Below are positions 25,906-34,580 of a stretch of 64,000 bases of DNA, in pieces. A program made the position numbers and the translations under genes. The stretch comes from Flavobacterium aquariorum (GTDB lineage: Bacteria; Bacteroidota; Bacteroidia; Flavobacteriales; Flavobacteriaceae). The stretch spans positions 124,001-188,000 of the forward strand of contig NZ_QKXH01000008.1 in NCBI RefSeq assembly GCF_003254745.1, in the 5' to 3' direction. The notes under the pieces were generated by a model. That model did not search any database. It had not been told where the DNA came from and saw only the letters and a program-made list of their open reading frames with translations. Each line of letters begins with the position of its first letter. The first letter of the stretch is position 1.

Positions 25906-26445
25906 TTACTTTGGAAGAGCCGCATTTACAGCAGCTTTATCTATATATTGAATAACTCGATCCACTTTATCATGTGAATCAAAATGATAATCTGTATGTA
26001 TCCACTGAGTCATTTCTTTTCCTTTTCTATACTTAGCAGTTGTTTTGTACCAAGCAAGTAACCAAACCCCTTTGGCCTCCACACTTTGCGGTTTATTTAC
26101 CATAATAGGTAAAAATATGGCATCACTGAATTTAATGGTTTCAATTACATTGGCTCTTCTTTGCTTCCAATAAGATGCTATTGCTGATTTCCCTACCAAA
26201 CTGTCCCCGCTATTCCATACGTAAACTGCACTATCTGCATACATTTCCATCCAGCTGTCCATATCGCCTTTTTCCATGGCAGCTAGTGTTTTCTTTCCCA
26301 TTTCAGCATATTTAGAATCGGCAAATTCAGTAGGTTTGACAACTGTATCATCAGCCGCAACAGCCTTATCCATTTCTTTGGATTCTTCTTTTTTACAACT
26401 CACCATTAGGAAAAAACAACAAACAATCAATAGGTTTTTTTTCAT
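25906..26445 (-). CDS. NTF2/SnoaL-like lipoprotein
   Basis: A 179-residue protein with a lipoprotein signal (FFLMVSC, Cys at 17) and a polar KKEESKEMDKA linker. The following domain (about residues 45-175) has the alpha+beta cone pattern of NTF2/SnoaL folds: a helix (AAMEKGDMDSWMEMYADSAV) that leads into strands such as YVWNSGDSLVGKSAI, VWLLAWYKTTA and QWIHTDYHFD. Such domains are often ligand binders or small enzymes; function here is unknown. It is divergent from the GH128 gene across 319 bp, in which only a -7 box for the latter was noticed. Confidence 0.75.
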   Translation of the reverse strand: MKKNLLIVCCFFLMVSCKKEESKEMDKAVAADDTVVKPTEFADSKYAEMGKKTLAAMEKGDMDSWMEMYADSAVYVWNSGDSLVGKSAIASYWKQRRANVIETIKFSDAIFLPIMVNKPQSVEAKGVWLLAWYKTTAKYRKGKEMTQWIHTDYHFDSHDKVDRVIQYIDKAAVNAALPK

Positions 26446-26764
26446 AGCTTAAATATTTAAAGTATCAAAATATTTAGATTAAGCTATCTCAAGAAAGGGT
26501 ACGTAAATTTAATTAAAAAACTAATAGGTTTATTTAAAATTTAAAAATAAATCATCTGATTTTCAGTTTTTTACATTAAAAACATTAACACTAACAGAAA
26601 CTATCATTATTCTTATTTTAAGACAAAAAATCTATTTTTTTTAACCCCACATTTTAAACAAGAATGATTTTGATGGGTTTTTGATGGGATTTTTCAAATG
26701 TGAATTGATGCAGTGTTATACTATATTTGAAATTCATTATTTGAATCAAATAAAAAACCCTTTT
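26446..26764. other. Divergent intergenic region, NTF2-like and GH128 genes
   Basis: No ORF of note. TATATTTG at 26722-26729 is a -7 box on the plus strand, 35 bp before the GH128 ATG; the nearest TTG is 14 bp away, too close for a standard -33 box. The frame at 26681 begins inside this gap but is not the likely start. Confidence 0.4.
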
Positions 26765-28249
26765 ATGTTTAAAATAATAACCTTTATCATTATATGGATT
26801 AGCTCCTTGTTTTACAGCTGCATTTTTGCACAAGTTAGTCCCAAAAGAGGAGTTGCATATGGAAATCATTCCATTTCAGATTTGAATACCTTAAAATCAG
26901 GAATTTCTTGGTGGTATAATTGGTCCGCCGAACCCGAATCTGCTGTAAATGCCAGCTATGAGAGTTTGGGAGTAGAATTTGTACCGATGGCTTGGGGAAA
27001 AGTCAACAATCCCGATGCTTTTATTGCAACCATAAAACCCGGAGCCAAATATTTATTGGCTTTTAATGAACCTAACTTTAATGACGGCTCACGATTAACA
27101 CCTCAAGAAGCAGTTGATGCCTGGCCAAATATTGAAAAAATTGCCGCAGCAAAAGGCTTGGAAATAGTAAGTGCCTCCCCAGCCTACAATGGTCCTTCTA
27201 ACTATGGAGGTTACCAAAGTCCCATTGCTTGGCACGATGAATTCTTTCGTCTTTGTCCAAATTGCAAAGTAGACTATATCGCTTTTCATACTTATGATGC
27301 TACATCTAATTCGGTAATTGGAGTTAGTGATGGACTAAAGAAATACAACATCCCGATTTGGGTAACCGAATTTGCCAATAGAGTTATACAATCGGCAACA
27401 GAGAAAACCAATTTCATGAAAGAGATTGTGACCTCTTTTGAAAATGACCCTGACATTTATCGCTATTCTTGGTTTACCTGTAGAGTTCCTTCGGATTGGA
27501 CGGATATGCTCGAAGGGCAATTGCTTGCTGCCAATAGTGGCGAAATTCGACCGATAGGAACAGCTTATCTAAATGTCCCGTATACTTCCAAAAAAATGAA
27601 TGTGCCAGGCAGAATTACAGCCAACAAGCATTACCGCCGTAGAGGAACTGGTTTGCAAAACACCACCGATGGAGGTACAAGCCAAAATGTTTGTTTTACA
27701 GATGAGGGAGATTGGGGAGAATATATGATAAATGTAGCTAAAAGCAGTTCTTATAAAATGACTTTTCGAGTAGCATCCTTAATTCAGGGTAAATTTGACA
27801 TCAGCGTGAATGGCGTCATTGCAAAAACTGATGAAACTTTTGAAGCCACCGGCGGACTGCAAACCTACACCGATAAAATAGTTTCTGGAATCAACTTGCC
27901 ACAAGGAGAAAATTACATCAAGATTTTCTATAAATCGAAATTTAATTTTAATTATATTGATGTAGTGGACGAAAGTAATCTTGGAATAAATGATGAAATC
28001 TTAGAAAACAGCTCGGATGTTTTTTATCCAAATCCTTTCACAAACGAAGCCACATTCCAAATTAAAAACAAAACTACCGAACCACTTTTTCTCAAAATAA
28101 TTGACATGAAAGGTATGGTTTGTTTTTCCAGCAATGATTTTTATACCAATCAAAAAATAAATATTGGCCACCATTTAGCCAGTGGAATTTATACTGTAGT
28201 TGCCGTTTATGAAAACACACAGAAAACATTCAAAGTGATTAAAAATTAA
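26765..28249 (+). CDS. Secreted GH128 beta-1,3-glucanase-like protein with T9SS domain
   Basis: A protein of about 494 residues. The signal peptide (MFKIITFIIIWISSLFYSCIFAQ) is followed by a GH128-type TIM barrel to about residue 280. The acid/base is likely E102 in LAFNEPNF and the nucleophile E202 in WVTEFAN, the family's pair. A jelly-roll module, likely CBM6-like (EGDWGEYMINVAKSSSYKM, GINLPQGENYIKIFYK), spans about 300-400. The C-terminal 75 residues (VFYPNPFTNEATFQI to the end) are a T9SS sorting domain, so it is exported across the outer membrane or displayed. GH128 enzymes act on beta-1,3-glucans such as laminarin or curdlan. The frame is open from 26681, but the signal peptide supports the ATG at 26765. 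Confidence 0.88.
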   Translation: MFKIITFIIIWISSLFYSCIFAQVSPKRGVAYGNHSISDLNTLKSGISWWYNWSAEPESAVNASYESLGVEFVPMAWGKVNNPDAFIATIKPGAKYLLAFNEPNFNDGSRLTPQEAVDAWPNIEKIAAAKGLEIVSASPAYNGPSNYGGYQSPIAWHDEFFRLCPNCKVDYIAFHTYDATSNSVIGVSDGLKKYNIPIWVTEFANRVIQSATEKTNFMKEIVTSFENDPDIYRYSWFTCRVPSDWTDMLEGQLLAANSGEIRPIGTAYLNVPYTSKKMNVPGRITANKHYRRRGTGLQNTTDGGTSQNVCFTDEGDWGEYMINVAKSSSYKMTFRVASLIQGKFDISVNGVIAKTDETFEATGGLQTYTDKIVSGINLPQGENYIKIFYKSKFNFNYIDVVDESNLGINDEILENSSDVFYPNPFTNEATFQIKNKTTEPLFLKIIDMKGMVCFSSNDFYTNQKINIGHHLASGIYTVVAVYENTQKTFKVIKN

Positions 28250-28282
28250 AAAGAATTCATCAGACTTTGTGCATGACCACAA

Positions 28283-28334
28283 TCCCGATAGCTATCGGGA
28301 AGGCTGTCCAATATATCCACGCCCAAAAGCGTGG
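28283..28334. repeat. Two palindromes in the GH128-YkgJ gap
   Basis: TCCCGATAGCTATCGGGA (28283-28300) is a perfect 18-bp palindrome. CCACGC/GCGTGG (28317-28334) is a second hairpin 16 bp further on. Neither is followed by a T run. They look like members of the dispersed non-coding repeats of this genome rather than terminators. Confidence 0.55.
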
Positions 28335-28472
28335 GATGCCATTTCCATACTTCATACGAACCCGTTTTCAAAACAGTATTTTTTTTCAGAAACAAAATAA
28401 TCCAACAAAATAGTAAGTAAAACCAGATTACCCTCGTAACGGTATTTAATAGCGTACATTAGCCAAAAAACA

Positions 28473-29081
28473 ATGTCTATAGAACATAAAGTTCAATTGG
28501 TTGAAGAATTATTTGACCGCCTAGAGAATGAAATAACTAATTTCAAATCCCAAACAAATTTACATTGTCTTACAGGTTGTGGTCAGTGCTGTTCAAAACC
28601 AAATATAGATGCTTCGCCTTTAGAATTTTTACCATGGGCCTTTTACTTATTTTTAAATGGAAAAGCCGAGTCTATTTTAGAAGAACTCAATACCAAAACC
28701 AGCACTTTTTGTCATTTATACCAATCGCTTTCAACTACAAACAACAAAAATGGCAGATGCACAGACTATAAATACCGTGGATTAATTTGCAGACTTTTTG
28801 GCTATGCCGCCAGTAGAGATAAATATGGTGAGCTACGATTAAATACCTGTAAAATCATAAAAGAGAATCAACCGGAAAACTACAACAATACCGAAGAAGC
28901 TATTAGCAAAGGATTGTATGTTCCTATTTTTTCAGACTATTATATGCGCTTAACACAAATTGATCAGAGACTTGGAATTACTTTACTTCCCATCAATGAA
29001 GCCTTAAAAATGGCTATTGAAGAAGTCTTACATAACTACGCCTATAGACCTTTTCCAGGCGGACTTGAAAATATTGCCTAG
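28473..29081 (+). CDS. YkgJ-family cysteine-cluster protein
   Basis: A 202-residue cytoplasmic protein of the zinc/iron-chelating YkgJ family. The N-terminal motif HCLTGCGQCCSKP has Cys at 32, 36, 39 and 40. Further cysteines follow in FCHLYQS, GRCTDYKYRGLICRLFG and NTCKII. Such clusters are predicted to bind a metal or Fe-S centre; function unknown. It is preceded by hairpin repeats and may be monocistronic; the next gene starts 86 bp further on. Confidence 0.8.
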   Translation: MSIEHKVQLVEELFDRLENEITNFKSQTNLHCLTGCGQCCSKPNIDASPLEFLPWAFYLFLNGKAESILEELNTKTSTFCHLYQSLSTTNNKNGRCTDYKYRGLICRLFGYAASRDKYGELRLNTCKIIKENQPENYNNTEEAISKGLYVPIFSDYYMRLTQIDQRLGITLLPINEALKMAIEEVLHNYAYRPFPGGLENIA

Positions 29082-29167
29082 AATTAAAAATTTCACTTCT
29101 GCGCAATAATCAATAATGCAAAAACAATCGCTTTTTTTTCTAATTTAGTACTATTCAAATTCAAATT

Positions 29168-29608
29168 ATGAAACTGATAGCCAAAGCAACGATACAAATA
29201 CAAAAACCGATTGAAGAAGTTTTTGAAGGAATTGTAAATCCAGAAAAAATGACAAACTATTTCATTTCGGAAAGCAACGGACGAATGGAAACTGGAAAAG
29301 AATTGGTTTGGAAATTTCCCGAATTCCCGATTGAAGTTCCTGTAAAAGACATTCAGATTGAAATCAATCGTTCTATTTCATATGTTTGGGACAAAGAAAT
29401 CGTAGTGAAAATTATATTAGAAGAACAACCCGACAAAAGCACGGTAGTAAAAGTGACCGAAGACGGAAAACCATACAATGAAGCCAACCTGAGATGGGTT
29501 CTAGGAAACACAGAAGGCTGGGCAAATTTCCTTGCCTGTATGAAAGCGTATCTCGAATACGGAATACAACTTCGCAAGGGAGCATTTGATTTTATGCGTG
29601 AAAGTTAA
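29168..29608 (+). CDS. AHSA1-type SRPBCC protein
   Basis: A 146-residue protein of the Bet v1-like SRPBCC superfamily, AHSA1 branch. The start KLIAKATIQIQKPIEEVFEGIVNPEKMTNYFI and the C-terminal GNTEGWANFLACMKAYLEYGI are both typical. Family members bind hydrophobic ligands or, in some cases, act in stress responses; the ligand here is unknown. It lacks membrane or secretion signals. It stands between YkgJ and a TIGR02117 membrane protein without clear operon coupling. Confidence 0.8.
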   Translation: MKLIAKATIQIQKPIEEVFEGIVNPEKMTNYFISESNGRMETGKELVWKFPEFPIEVPVKDIQIEINRSISYVWDKEIVVKIILEEQPDKSTVVKVTEDGKPYNEANLRWVLGNTEGWANFLACMKAYLEYGIQLRKGAFDFMRES

Positions 29609-29741
29609 AGACAACAATTGATTTTAAATACTGATTCCACTAAAAAATTCTATTTGAATGGTTCCAAAAAGCTAAATCCTATTTTAAGTTTTTTCACAAC
29701 ACTGCACGAAAGATTATACTTAATAATTTATCACATTTTAT

Positions 29742-29771
29742 TTTGATAAGATGTTAATTTATTTATTTTTG
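29742..29771 (+). promoter_or_regulatory. Promoter of the TIGR02117 gene
   Basis: TTTG (29742-29745) is 18 bp from TATTTTTG (29764-29771); both boxes match. Transcription would begin a few bases downstream, which bears on the start codon choice of the next gene. Confidence 0.55.
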
Positions 29772-29814
29772 TGTTTTGACAATAAGATCAGATTTAAAAA
29801 AAAAAACGACATCA

Positions 29815-30489
29815 TTGAAAAAAGCATTAAAAATTACTCTCAAAATATTTTTAGCGTTCTTTGGATTTATATTTCTATACATAATAGCTGTATTTTCCCT
29901 TTCTAAAATTACAGTAAATCACGAACTAGACACAAAACCAGAAGTTGAAGTTTACATTTTGACCAATGGCGTACATACTGATATTGTAATGCCTACAAAA
30001 AATGATCAGATTGATTGGAGCAAACAAGTTCAATTCCAAAACACAAAAGATGCAGATTCAACTTATAAATATTTGGCTATGGGCTGGGGTGACAAAGGTT
30101 TTTATCTGGAAACTCCCGAATGGTCAGACTTAAAAGCTTCGGTTGCATTTAAAGCTGCGACCGGTTTGAGTACAACTGCAATTCATGCCACCTATTACAA
30201 AAAAATAACTGAAGGTGATGATTGCAAAAAAATGATGATCAGCAAAGAACAATACGACCGCTTAATAAAATATATTGACGAAAGTTTTCAGAAGGACGCC
30301 TCTGGTAATTTCTTAAACATAAAAACTGATGCAAATTACGGAAAAACAGATGCATTCTATGAAGCAAATGGAAGCTATAGTTTATTTCATACTTGCAATA
30401 CGTGGGCAAACAGCGCTCTAAAAGCAAGTGGCCAAAAATGCTGTTTTTGGACAGCTTTAGATTCTGATATTTTTTCAAAATATAAATAA
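29815..30489 (+). CDS. TIGR02117-family (DUF2459) membrane-anchored protein, TTG start
   Basis: A protein of about 224 residues with an N-terminal membrane anchor (ITLKIFLAFFGFIFLYIIAVF) and a periplasmic TIGR02117/DUF2459 domain (LTNGVHTDIVMPT, YLAMGWGDKGFYLETPEW, FHTCNTWANSALKASGQ). The conserved His and Cys residues suggest a catalytic papain-like fold, but no activity is known. No ATG precedes the anchor in this frame. TTG codons at 29776 and 29815 are the only usual candidates. I favour 29815, because the -7 box ends at 29771 and a transcript from there would barely include 29776, and because an A-rich stretch precedes 29815. The alternative is a 237-residue form. Confidence 0.8.
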   Translation: MKKALKITLKIFLAFFGFIFLYIIAVFSLSKITVNHELDTKPEVEVYILTNGVHTDIVMPTKNDQIDWSKQVQFQNTKDADSTYKYLAMGWGDKGFYLETPEWSDLKASVAFKAATGLSTTAIHATYYKKITEGDDCKKMMISKEQYDRLIKYIDESFQKDASGNFLNIKTDANYGKTDAFYEANGSYSLFHTCNTWANSALKASGQKCCFWTALDSDIFSKYK

Positions 30490-30508
30490 CATATCGTCAC
30501 TAAAACAT

Positions 30509-30538
30509 AAAAAAAGCTCCATAATTGGAGCTTTTTTT
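30509..30538. terminator. Bidirectional terminator, TIGR02117 gene and carB
   Basis: AAAAAGCTCC and GGAGCTTTTT arms around AATT-containing loop, with A and T runs on either side. It serves both convergent genes. Confidence 0.8.
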
Positions 30539-30557
30539 ATTATCAGGATTTGAGATT

Positions 30558-33413
30558 TTATTTACTCAAATACATTTTTCTTCTCGAGTATAATTCGTAG
30601 AATTGATCGTCTTTCAAGTCGTCAATAAACAAGATACTTTCTCCTGTTGATTTCATTTCTGGTCCTAATGCTTTGTTCACATTTTGGAATTTGCTGAAAG
30701 AGAAAACCGGCTGTTTAATAGCGTATCCTTTCAATTGTGGATTAAAAGTAAAGTCAGTTACTTTATTATGTCCCAACATTACTTTGGTAGCGTAGTTTAC
30801 ATAAGGCTCTCCGTAAGCTTTTGCAATAAACGGAACCGTACGAGAAGCTCTAGGGTTTGCTTCAATAATATAAACAGTATCGTCTTTTATCGCAAACTGA
30901 ATGTTAATCAAACCAACAGTTTTTAAAGCTTTAGCAATTTTAAAAGTATGATCTTTGATTTGCTGCATCACAAATTCACCCAAGTTAAACGGTGGCAAAG
31001 TAGCATTACTATCTCCCGAGTGAACACCACAAGGTTCGATATGCTCCATAATTCCTATGATATACACATTTCCGTCAGCATCACAAATCGCATCCGCTTC
31101 AGCTTCGATTGCTCCTGCCAAATAATGATCTAAAAGCAATTTATTACCTGGAATCTGTTTTAGTAAGTTGATAACGTGCTCTTCCAATTCTTTTTTGTTG
31201 ATCACGATTTTCATTCCCTGACCACCTAATACATAAGAAGGACGGATCAATAACGGGAAGTCCAAAGTATCTGCCAAAGCAGAAGCTTCATCAGCAGTTT
31301 CTGCAATTCCAAATTGCGGGAAAGGAATTTTTAATTCTCTAAGCAAGTCAGAGAAACGCCCCCTGTCTTCGGCTAAATCCAAAGCATCGAAACTTGTTCC
31401 TATAATTTTTACGCCGTATTTAGATAATTTTTCAGCCAATTTCAAGGCAGTTTGCCCACCTAACTGCACGATAACACCTTCTGGTTTTTCGTGTTGGATA
31501 ATATCGTAAATATGCTCCCAGAATACAGGTTCGAAATACAATTTATCGGCTGTGTCAAAATCAGTTGAAACAGTTTCTGGATTACAGTTGATCATGATGG
31601 TCTCATAACCGCATTCTTTAGCGGCAAGAACCCCGTGCACACAAGAGTAATCAAACTCGATTCCCTGTCCAATTCGGTTTGGTCCCGAACCTAAAACAAC
31701 TATTTTCTTTTTATCGGTAACAATGCTTTCATTGTCCACATAACGTTCTCCGCTAGCTTTTTCAATTTCAGCCTCAAAAGTAGAGTAATAATAAGGCGTT
31801 TTTGCCTGAAACTCTGCTGCACAAGTATCAACCAGTTTAAATACACGGTTAATATTCATTGTCATACGCAAAGAATGCACTTCACTCTCCTTAGCTCCCA
31901 TCATGTGCGCAATCTGTCTGTCTGCAAACCCTTTTTGTTTCGCTTCAAGCAATAATTCTTTGGGTAAAGATTGAACCGTATAGTTAGAAATTTCTTTTTC
32001 TAAAACATAAAGTTCTTCATATTGTTTCAAGAACCACATATCAATTTTAGTGATTTCATGAATACGGCTCAATGGAATTCCCATTGCAATAGCATCATAA
32101 ATCACGAAAACACGATCCCAGCTTGCAAAAGTCAGTTTCTCGATAATCTGCTCGTAGTTTGTATAACCTTTTCCGTCAGCTCCCAAACCATTTCTTTTGA
32201 TTTCCAATGATTGGGTAGCTTTATGTAACGCTTCTTGGAACGAACGTCCAATTCCCATTACCTCACCTACTGATTTCATTTGAAGCCCTAAAGTTCTGTC
32301 AGCTCCTTCAAATTTATCAAAGTTCCAACGTGGTATTTTCACAATCACATAATCCAATGTTGGTTCAAATAAAGCTGAAGTAGATTTTGTAATTTGATTT
32401 TGTAATTCGTCAAGGTTGTATCCTAAAGCCAGTTTAGAAGCAATTTTTGCAATTGGGTAACCTGTTGCTTTTGAAGCCAAAGCAGATGAACGAGACACAC
32501 GAGGATTGATCTCAATCGCAACGATATCTTCTTTTTCATCTGGCGAAACTGCGAACTGTACATTACATCCTCCCGCAAAATTTCCGATGCTGCGCATCAT
32601 CAAGATTGCATAATCACGTAATTTTTGGAATGTTGTATCGGACAAAGTCATCGCTGGAGCTACCGTAATTGAATCTCCAGTATGAATTCCCATTGGATCC
32701 ATATTTTCGATAGAACAGATAATTACAACATTATCGTTTTTATCTCTCAATAACTCCAATTCGTATTCTTTCCATCCTATCAGAGCTTTATCAATCAAAA
32801 CTTCATGAATTGGTGACATTTCTAATCCGTAAGTTAGCTTTTCGTCAAATTCTTCTTTAGTATGCACAAATGCTGCTCCAGTTCCTCCAAGAGTGAAAGA
32901 AGGACGTATTACTAATGGAAAACCAAATTCCTGTGCAATTTCTTTTCCTTCCAGAAAAGAAGTAGCTGTTTTTGCCGGTGCAGTAGGAACATTTATTTTT
33001 TGAAGCAATTGTTTGAATTGCTCTCTGTCTTCAGTAATATTGATGGCATTTACATCTACACCAATCATTCGAACTCCAAAATCTTGCCAAATCCCTTTCT
33101 CGTCAGCTTCCAAACATAAATTCAAAGCAGTCTGCCCTCCCATTGTTGGAAGTACCGCATCAATCTGAGGGTGTGCTTTAAGGATCTCAATAATAGACTT
33201 CGTCGTTAATGGCTTCAAATAAACATGATCCGCCATAGATGGGTCGGTCATAATTGTGGCAGGATTGGAATTGATTAAGATTACTTCAATTCCTTCTTCA
33301 CGAATGGAACGGGCTGACTGTGAACCTGCATAATCAAATTCACATGCTTGACCAATAACTATCGGACCTGAACCTATTATTAAAACTGATTTTATAGATG
33401 TATCTTTTGGCAT
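30558..33413 (-). CDS. carB: Carbamoyl-phosphate synthase large subunit, without MGS domain
   Basis: A protein of about 951 residues that makes carbamoyl phosphate from bicarbonate, ammonia and two ATP for pyrimidines and arginine. The two homologous halves are visible: VLIIGSGPIVIGQACEFDY at the start and VVLGSGPNRIGQGIEFDY near residue 550 head the two ATP-grasp synthetase units. E. coli CarB is about 1070 residues; this protein ends after the second ATP-grasp unit (LYSRRKMYLSK) and lacks the C-terminal MGS-like allosteric domain, as flavobacterial CarB usually does. The GTG at 33446 extends the frame, but the ATG at 33413 (MPKDTSIKSVLIIGSG) is the better start. The small subunit carA is not in the window. 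Confidence 0.96.
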   Translation of the reverse strand: MPKDTSIKSVLIIGSGPIVIGQACEFDYAGSQSARSIREEGIEVILINSNPATIMTDPSMADHVYLKPLTTKSIIEILKAHPQIDAVLPTMGGQTALNLCLEADEKGIWQDFGVRMIGVDVNAINITEDREQFKQLLQKINVPTAPAKTATSFLEGKEIAQEFGFPLVIRPSFTLGGTGAAFVHTKEEFDEKLTYGLEMSPIHEVLIDKALIGWKEYELELLRDKNDNVVIICSIENMDPMGIHTGDSITVAPAMTLSDTTFQKLRDYAILMMRSIGNFAGGCNVQFAVSPDEKEDIVAIEINPRVSRSSALASKATGYPIAKIASKLALGYNLDELQNQITKSTSALFEPTLDYVIVKIPRWNFDKFEGADRTLGLQMKSVGEVMGIGRSFQEALHKATQSLEIKRNGLGADGKGYTNYEQIIEKLTFASWDRVFVIYDAIAMGIPLSRIHEITKIDMWFLKQYEELYVLEKEISNYTVQSLPKELLLEAKQKGFADRQIAHMMGAKESEVHSLRMTMNINRVFKLVDTCAAEFQAKTPYYYSTFEAEIEKASGERYVDNESIVTDKKKIVVLGSGPNRIGQGIEFDYSCVHGVLAAKECGYETIMINCNPETVSTDFDTADKLYFEPVFWEHIYDIIQHEKPEGVIVQLGGQTALKLAEKLSKYGVKIIGTSFDALDLAEDRGRFSDLLRELKIPFPQFGIAETADEASALADTLDFPLLIRPSYVLGGQGMKIVINKKELEEHVINLLKQIPGNKLLLDHYLAGAIEAEADAICDADGNVYIIGIMEHIEPCGVHSGDSNATLPPFNLGEFVMQQIKDHTFKIAKALKTVGLINIQFAIKDDTVYIIEANPRASRTVPFIAKAYGEPYVNYATKVMLGHNKVTDFTFNPQLKGYAIKQPVFSFSKFQNVNKALGPEMKSTGESILFIDDLKDDQFYELYSRRKMYLSK

Positions 33414-33512
33414 TTTATTATGTGTTGTAGTTGTTTTTTTTATCACTTAAAATTTAAAATTTGTTAGAAAAACTCAAATTTCAAACTTAATACAGCAGTA
33501 CCGCTTGGGTAT

Positions 33513-33547
33513 AAAAAAAGGCGATACTAAAAAAAGTAACGCCTTAT
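33513..33547 (-). terminator. Terminator of rpmH
   Basis: AAGGCGATACT pairs with AGTAACGCCTT with one mismatch; on the minus strand a T run follows the hairpin. Confidence 0.7.
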
Positions 33548-33564
33548 AGATGTTTATACAAACA

Positions 33565-33726
33565 TTATTTTTTGTGTCTTGGTTCGCTAGAAACAGTCAA
33601 CTTATGTCTTCCTTTAGCTCTTCTACGCGCTAGAACTTTTCTTCCATTAGCAGAAGCCATTCTATCCATAAATCCGTGTTTATTTCTTCTTTTTCTTTTC
33701 GATGGTTGAAACGTTCTTTTGCTCAT
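33565..33726 (-). CDS. rpmH: Ribosomal protein bL34
   Basis: A 53-residue basic protein ([20 protein letters not shown] at the start, [13 protein letters not shown] at the end) that matches bL34 of the large subunit over its full length, including the conserved HGFMDRM and [13 protein letters not shown] segments. The ATG lies at 33724-33726 and the stop at 33565-33567. A two-box promoter stands 72 bp upstream and a terminator just downstream. Bacterial rpmH usually sits next to rnpA and dnaA; here it is between carB and a TPR protein, as in other flavobacteria. Confidence 0.97.
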
Positions 33727-33798
33727 TGCTTTGTATGTTTAAAAATCTTAATTAAGTATCTATTTATTTTTGAATAACCATTATTCTAAAACCGAGTG

Positions 33799-33828
33799 CA
33801 AATATACAAAGACTTTTTTTTCTGGCAA
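33799..33828 (-). promoter_or_regulatory. Promoter of rpmH
   Basis: On the minus strand TTG (33826-33828) is 19 bp from TATATTTG (33799-33806). Both boxes match the Flavobacterium consensus. Confidence 0.65.
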
Positions 33829-33862
33829 GTAGTTTTTAAAAAATATTTTTAAATCCTTTTAC

Positions 33863-33870
33863 TATCTTTG
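33863..33870 (+). promoter_or_regulatory. -7 box of the TPR gene
   Basis: TATCTTTG matches TAnnTTTG and lies 22 bp before the ATG at 33893; no TTG is found 17-23 bp upstream. Confidence 0.4.
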
Positions 33871-33892
33871 TAACCACAAATCTTTACATATT

Positions 33893-34408
33893 ATGTTTCA
33901 TAAAAATATCAAACTTATTCTCGCTGGACTTATTATAATCACTAGCATTTGGCAATTTACAGAAAGCAATATTGGAAACGGAATTTTCCTTATTATATTG
34001 TCTGGAATTCCGGTTTTTTTATATTTCAAAAACGAACTTATTCTACTTGCTTTCTTAAAACTAAGAAAACAAGACTTTGAAGGAGCCAAAAAATGGTTAG
34101 CTTACATCAAAAATCCCGAAACAGCTTTGGTTAGAAAGCAACAAGGATATTTCAATTACCTACACGGAATCATGCTTTCCCAAACGAATATCAACCAAGC
34201 TGAAAAATATTTTAAAAAAGCAATCGAACTAGGATTATCAATGGACATGGATTTGGCAGTTGCCAAATTAAACTTAGCCGGTGTTGCAATGACCCGCAGA
34301 AGAAAATTGGAAGCTACTTCTTTATTGAACGAAGCAAAAAAATTGGACAAGCAAAACATGCTTAAAGATCAGATTACAATGATGAAAGAGCAGATGAAAA
34401 AAATATAA
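33893..34408 (+). CDS. Membrane-anchored TPR-like protein
   Basis: A 171-residue protein with two N-terminal transmembrane segments (IKLILAGLIIITSIWQF and GIFLIILSGIPVFLYF), with a charged loop between. The rest is helical and TPR-like: GYFNYLHGIMLSQTNINQAEKYFKKAIELG and LNLAGVAMTRRRKLEATSLL have the small/large residue pattern of tetratricopeptide repeats. It would sit in the inner membrane with the repeats in the cytoplasm. A strong hairpin terminator follows directly. Function unknown; a scaffold role is a guess. Confidence 0.78.
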   Translation: MFHKNIKLILAGLIIITSIWQFTESNIGNGIFLIILSGIPVFLYFKNELILLAFLKLRKQDFEGAKKWLAYIKNPETALVRKQQGYFNYLHGIMLSQTNINQAEKYFKKAIELGLSMDMDLAVAKLNLAGVAMTRRRKLEATSLLNEAKKLDKQNMLKDQITMMKEQMKKI

Positions 34409-34444
34409 ACATCAAGTTTAAAACACTTATTCTCATTACATTAT

Positions 34445-34477
34445 AAAAGTCATCCATGTTTTAGGATGACTTTTTTT
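34445..34477 (+). terminator. Terminator of the TPR gene
   Basis: AAAAGTCATCC and GGATGACTTTT arms around ATGTTTTA, with a T run after. Confidence 0.8.
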
Positions 34478-34518
34478 ACATCGTAAGTATTACATCGGAT
34501 TAATATGCTGTTCAACGT

Positions 34519-34526
34519 TATTTTTG
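34519..34526 (+). promoter_or_regulatory. -7 box of the thioredoxin-like gene
   Basis: TATTTTTG matches TAnnTTTG and lies 54 bp before the ATG at 34581; no -33 TTG is obvious. Confidence 0.35.
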
Positions 34527-34580
34527 TGTTATTAAATACAAAGAAGATATTTTAGTCAACCGTTTAATACCTACTGATTT

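Noticed and set aside
29776..29814. Start of the TIGR02117 gene at 29776
   Set aside because: The -7 box ends at 29771, so a transcript from there would have almost no sequence upstream of this TTG; it remains possible only as a leaderless start.
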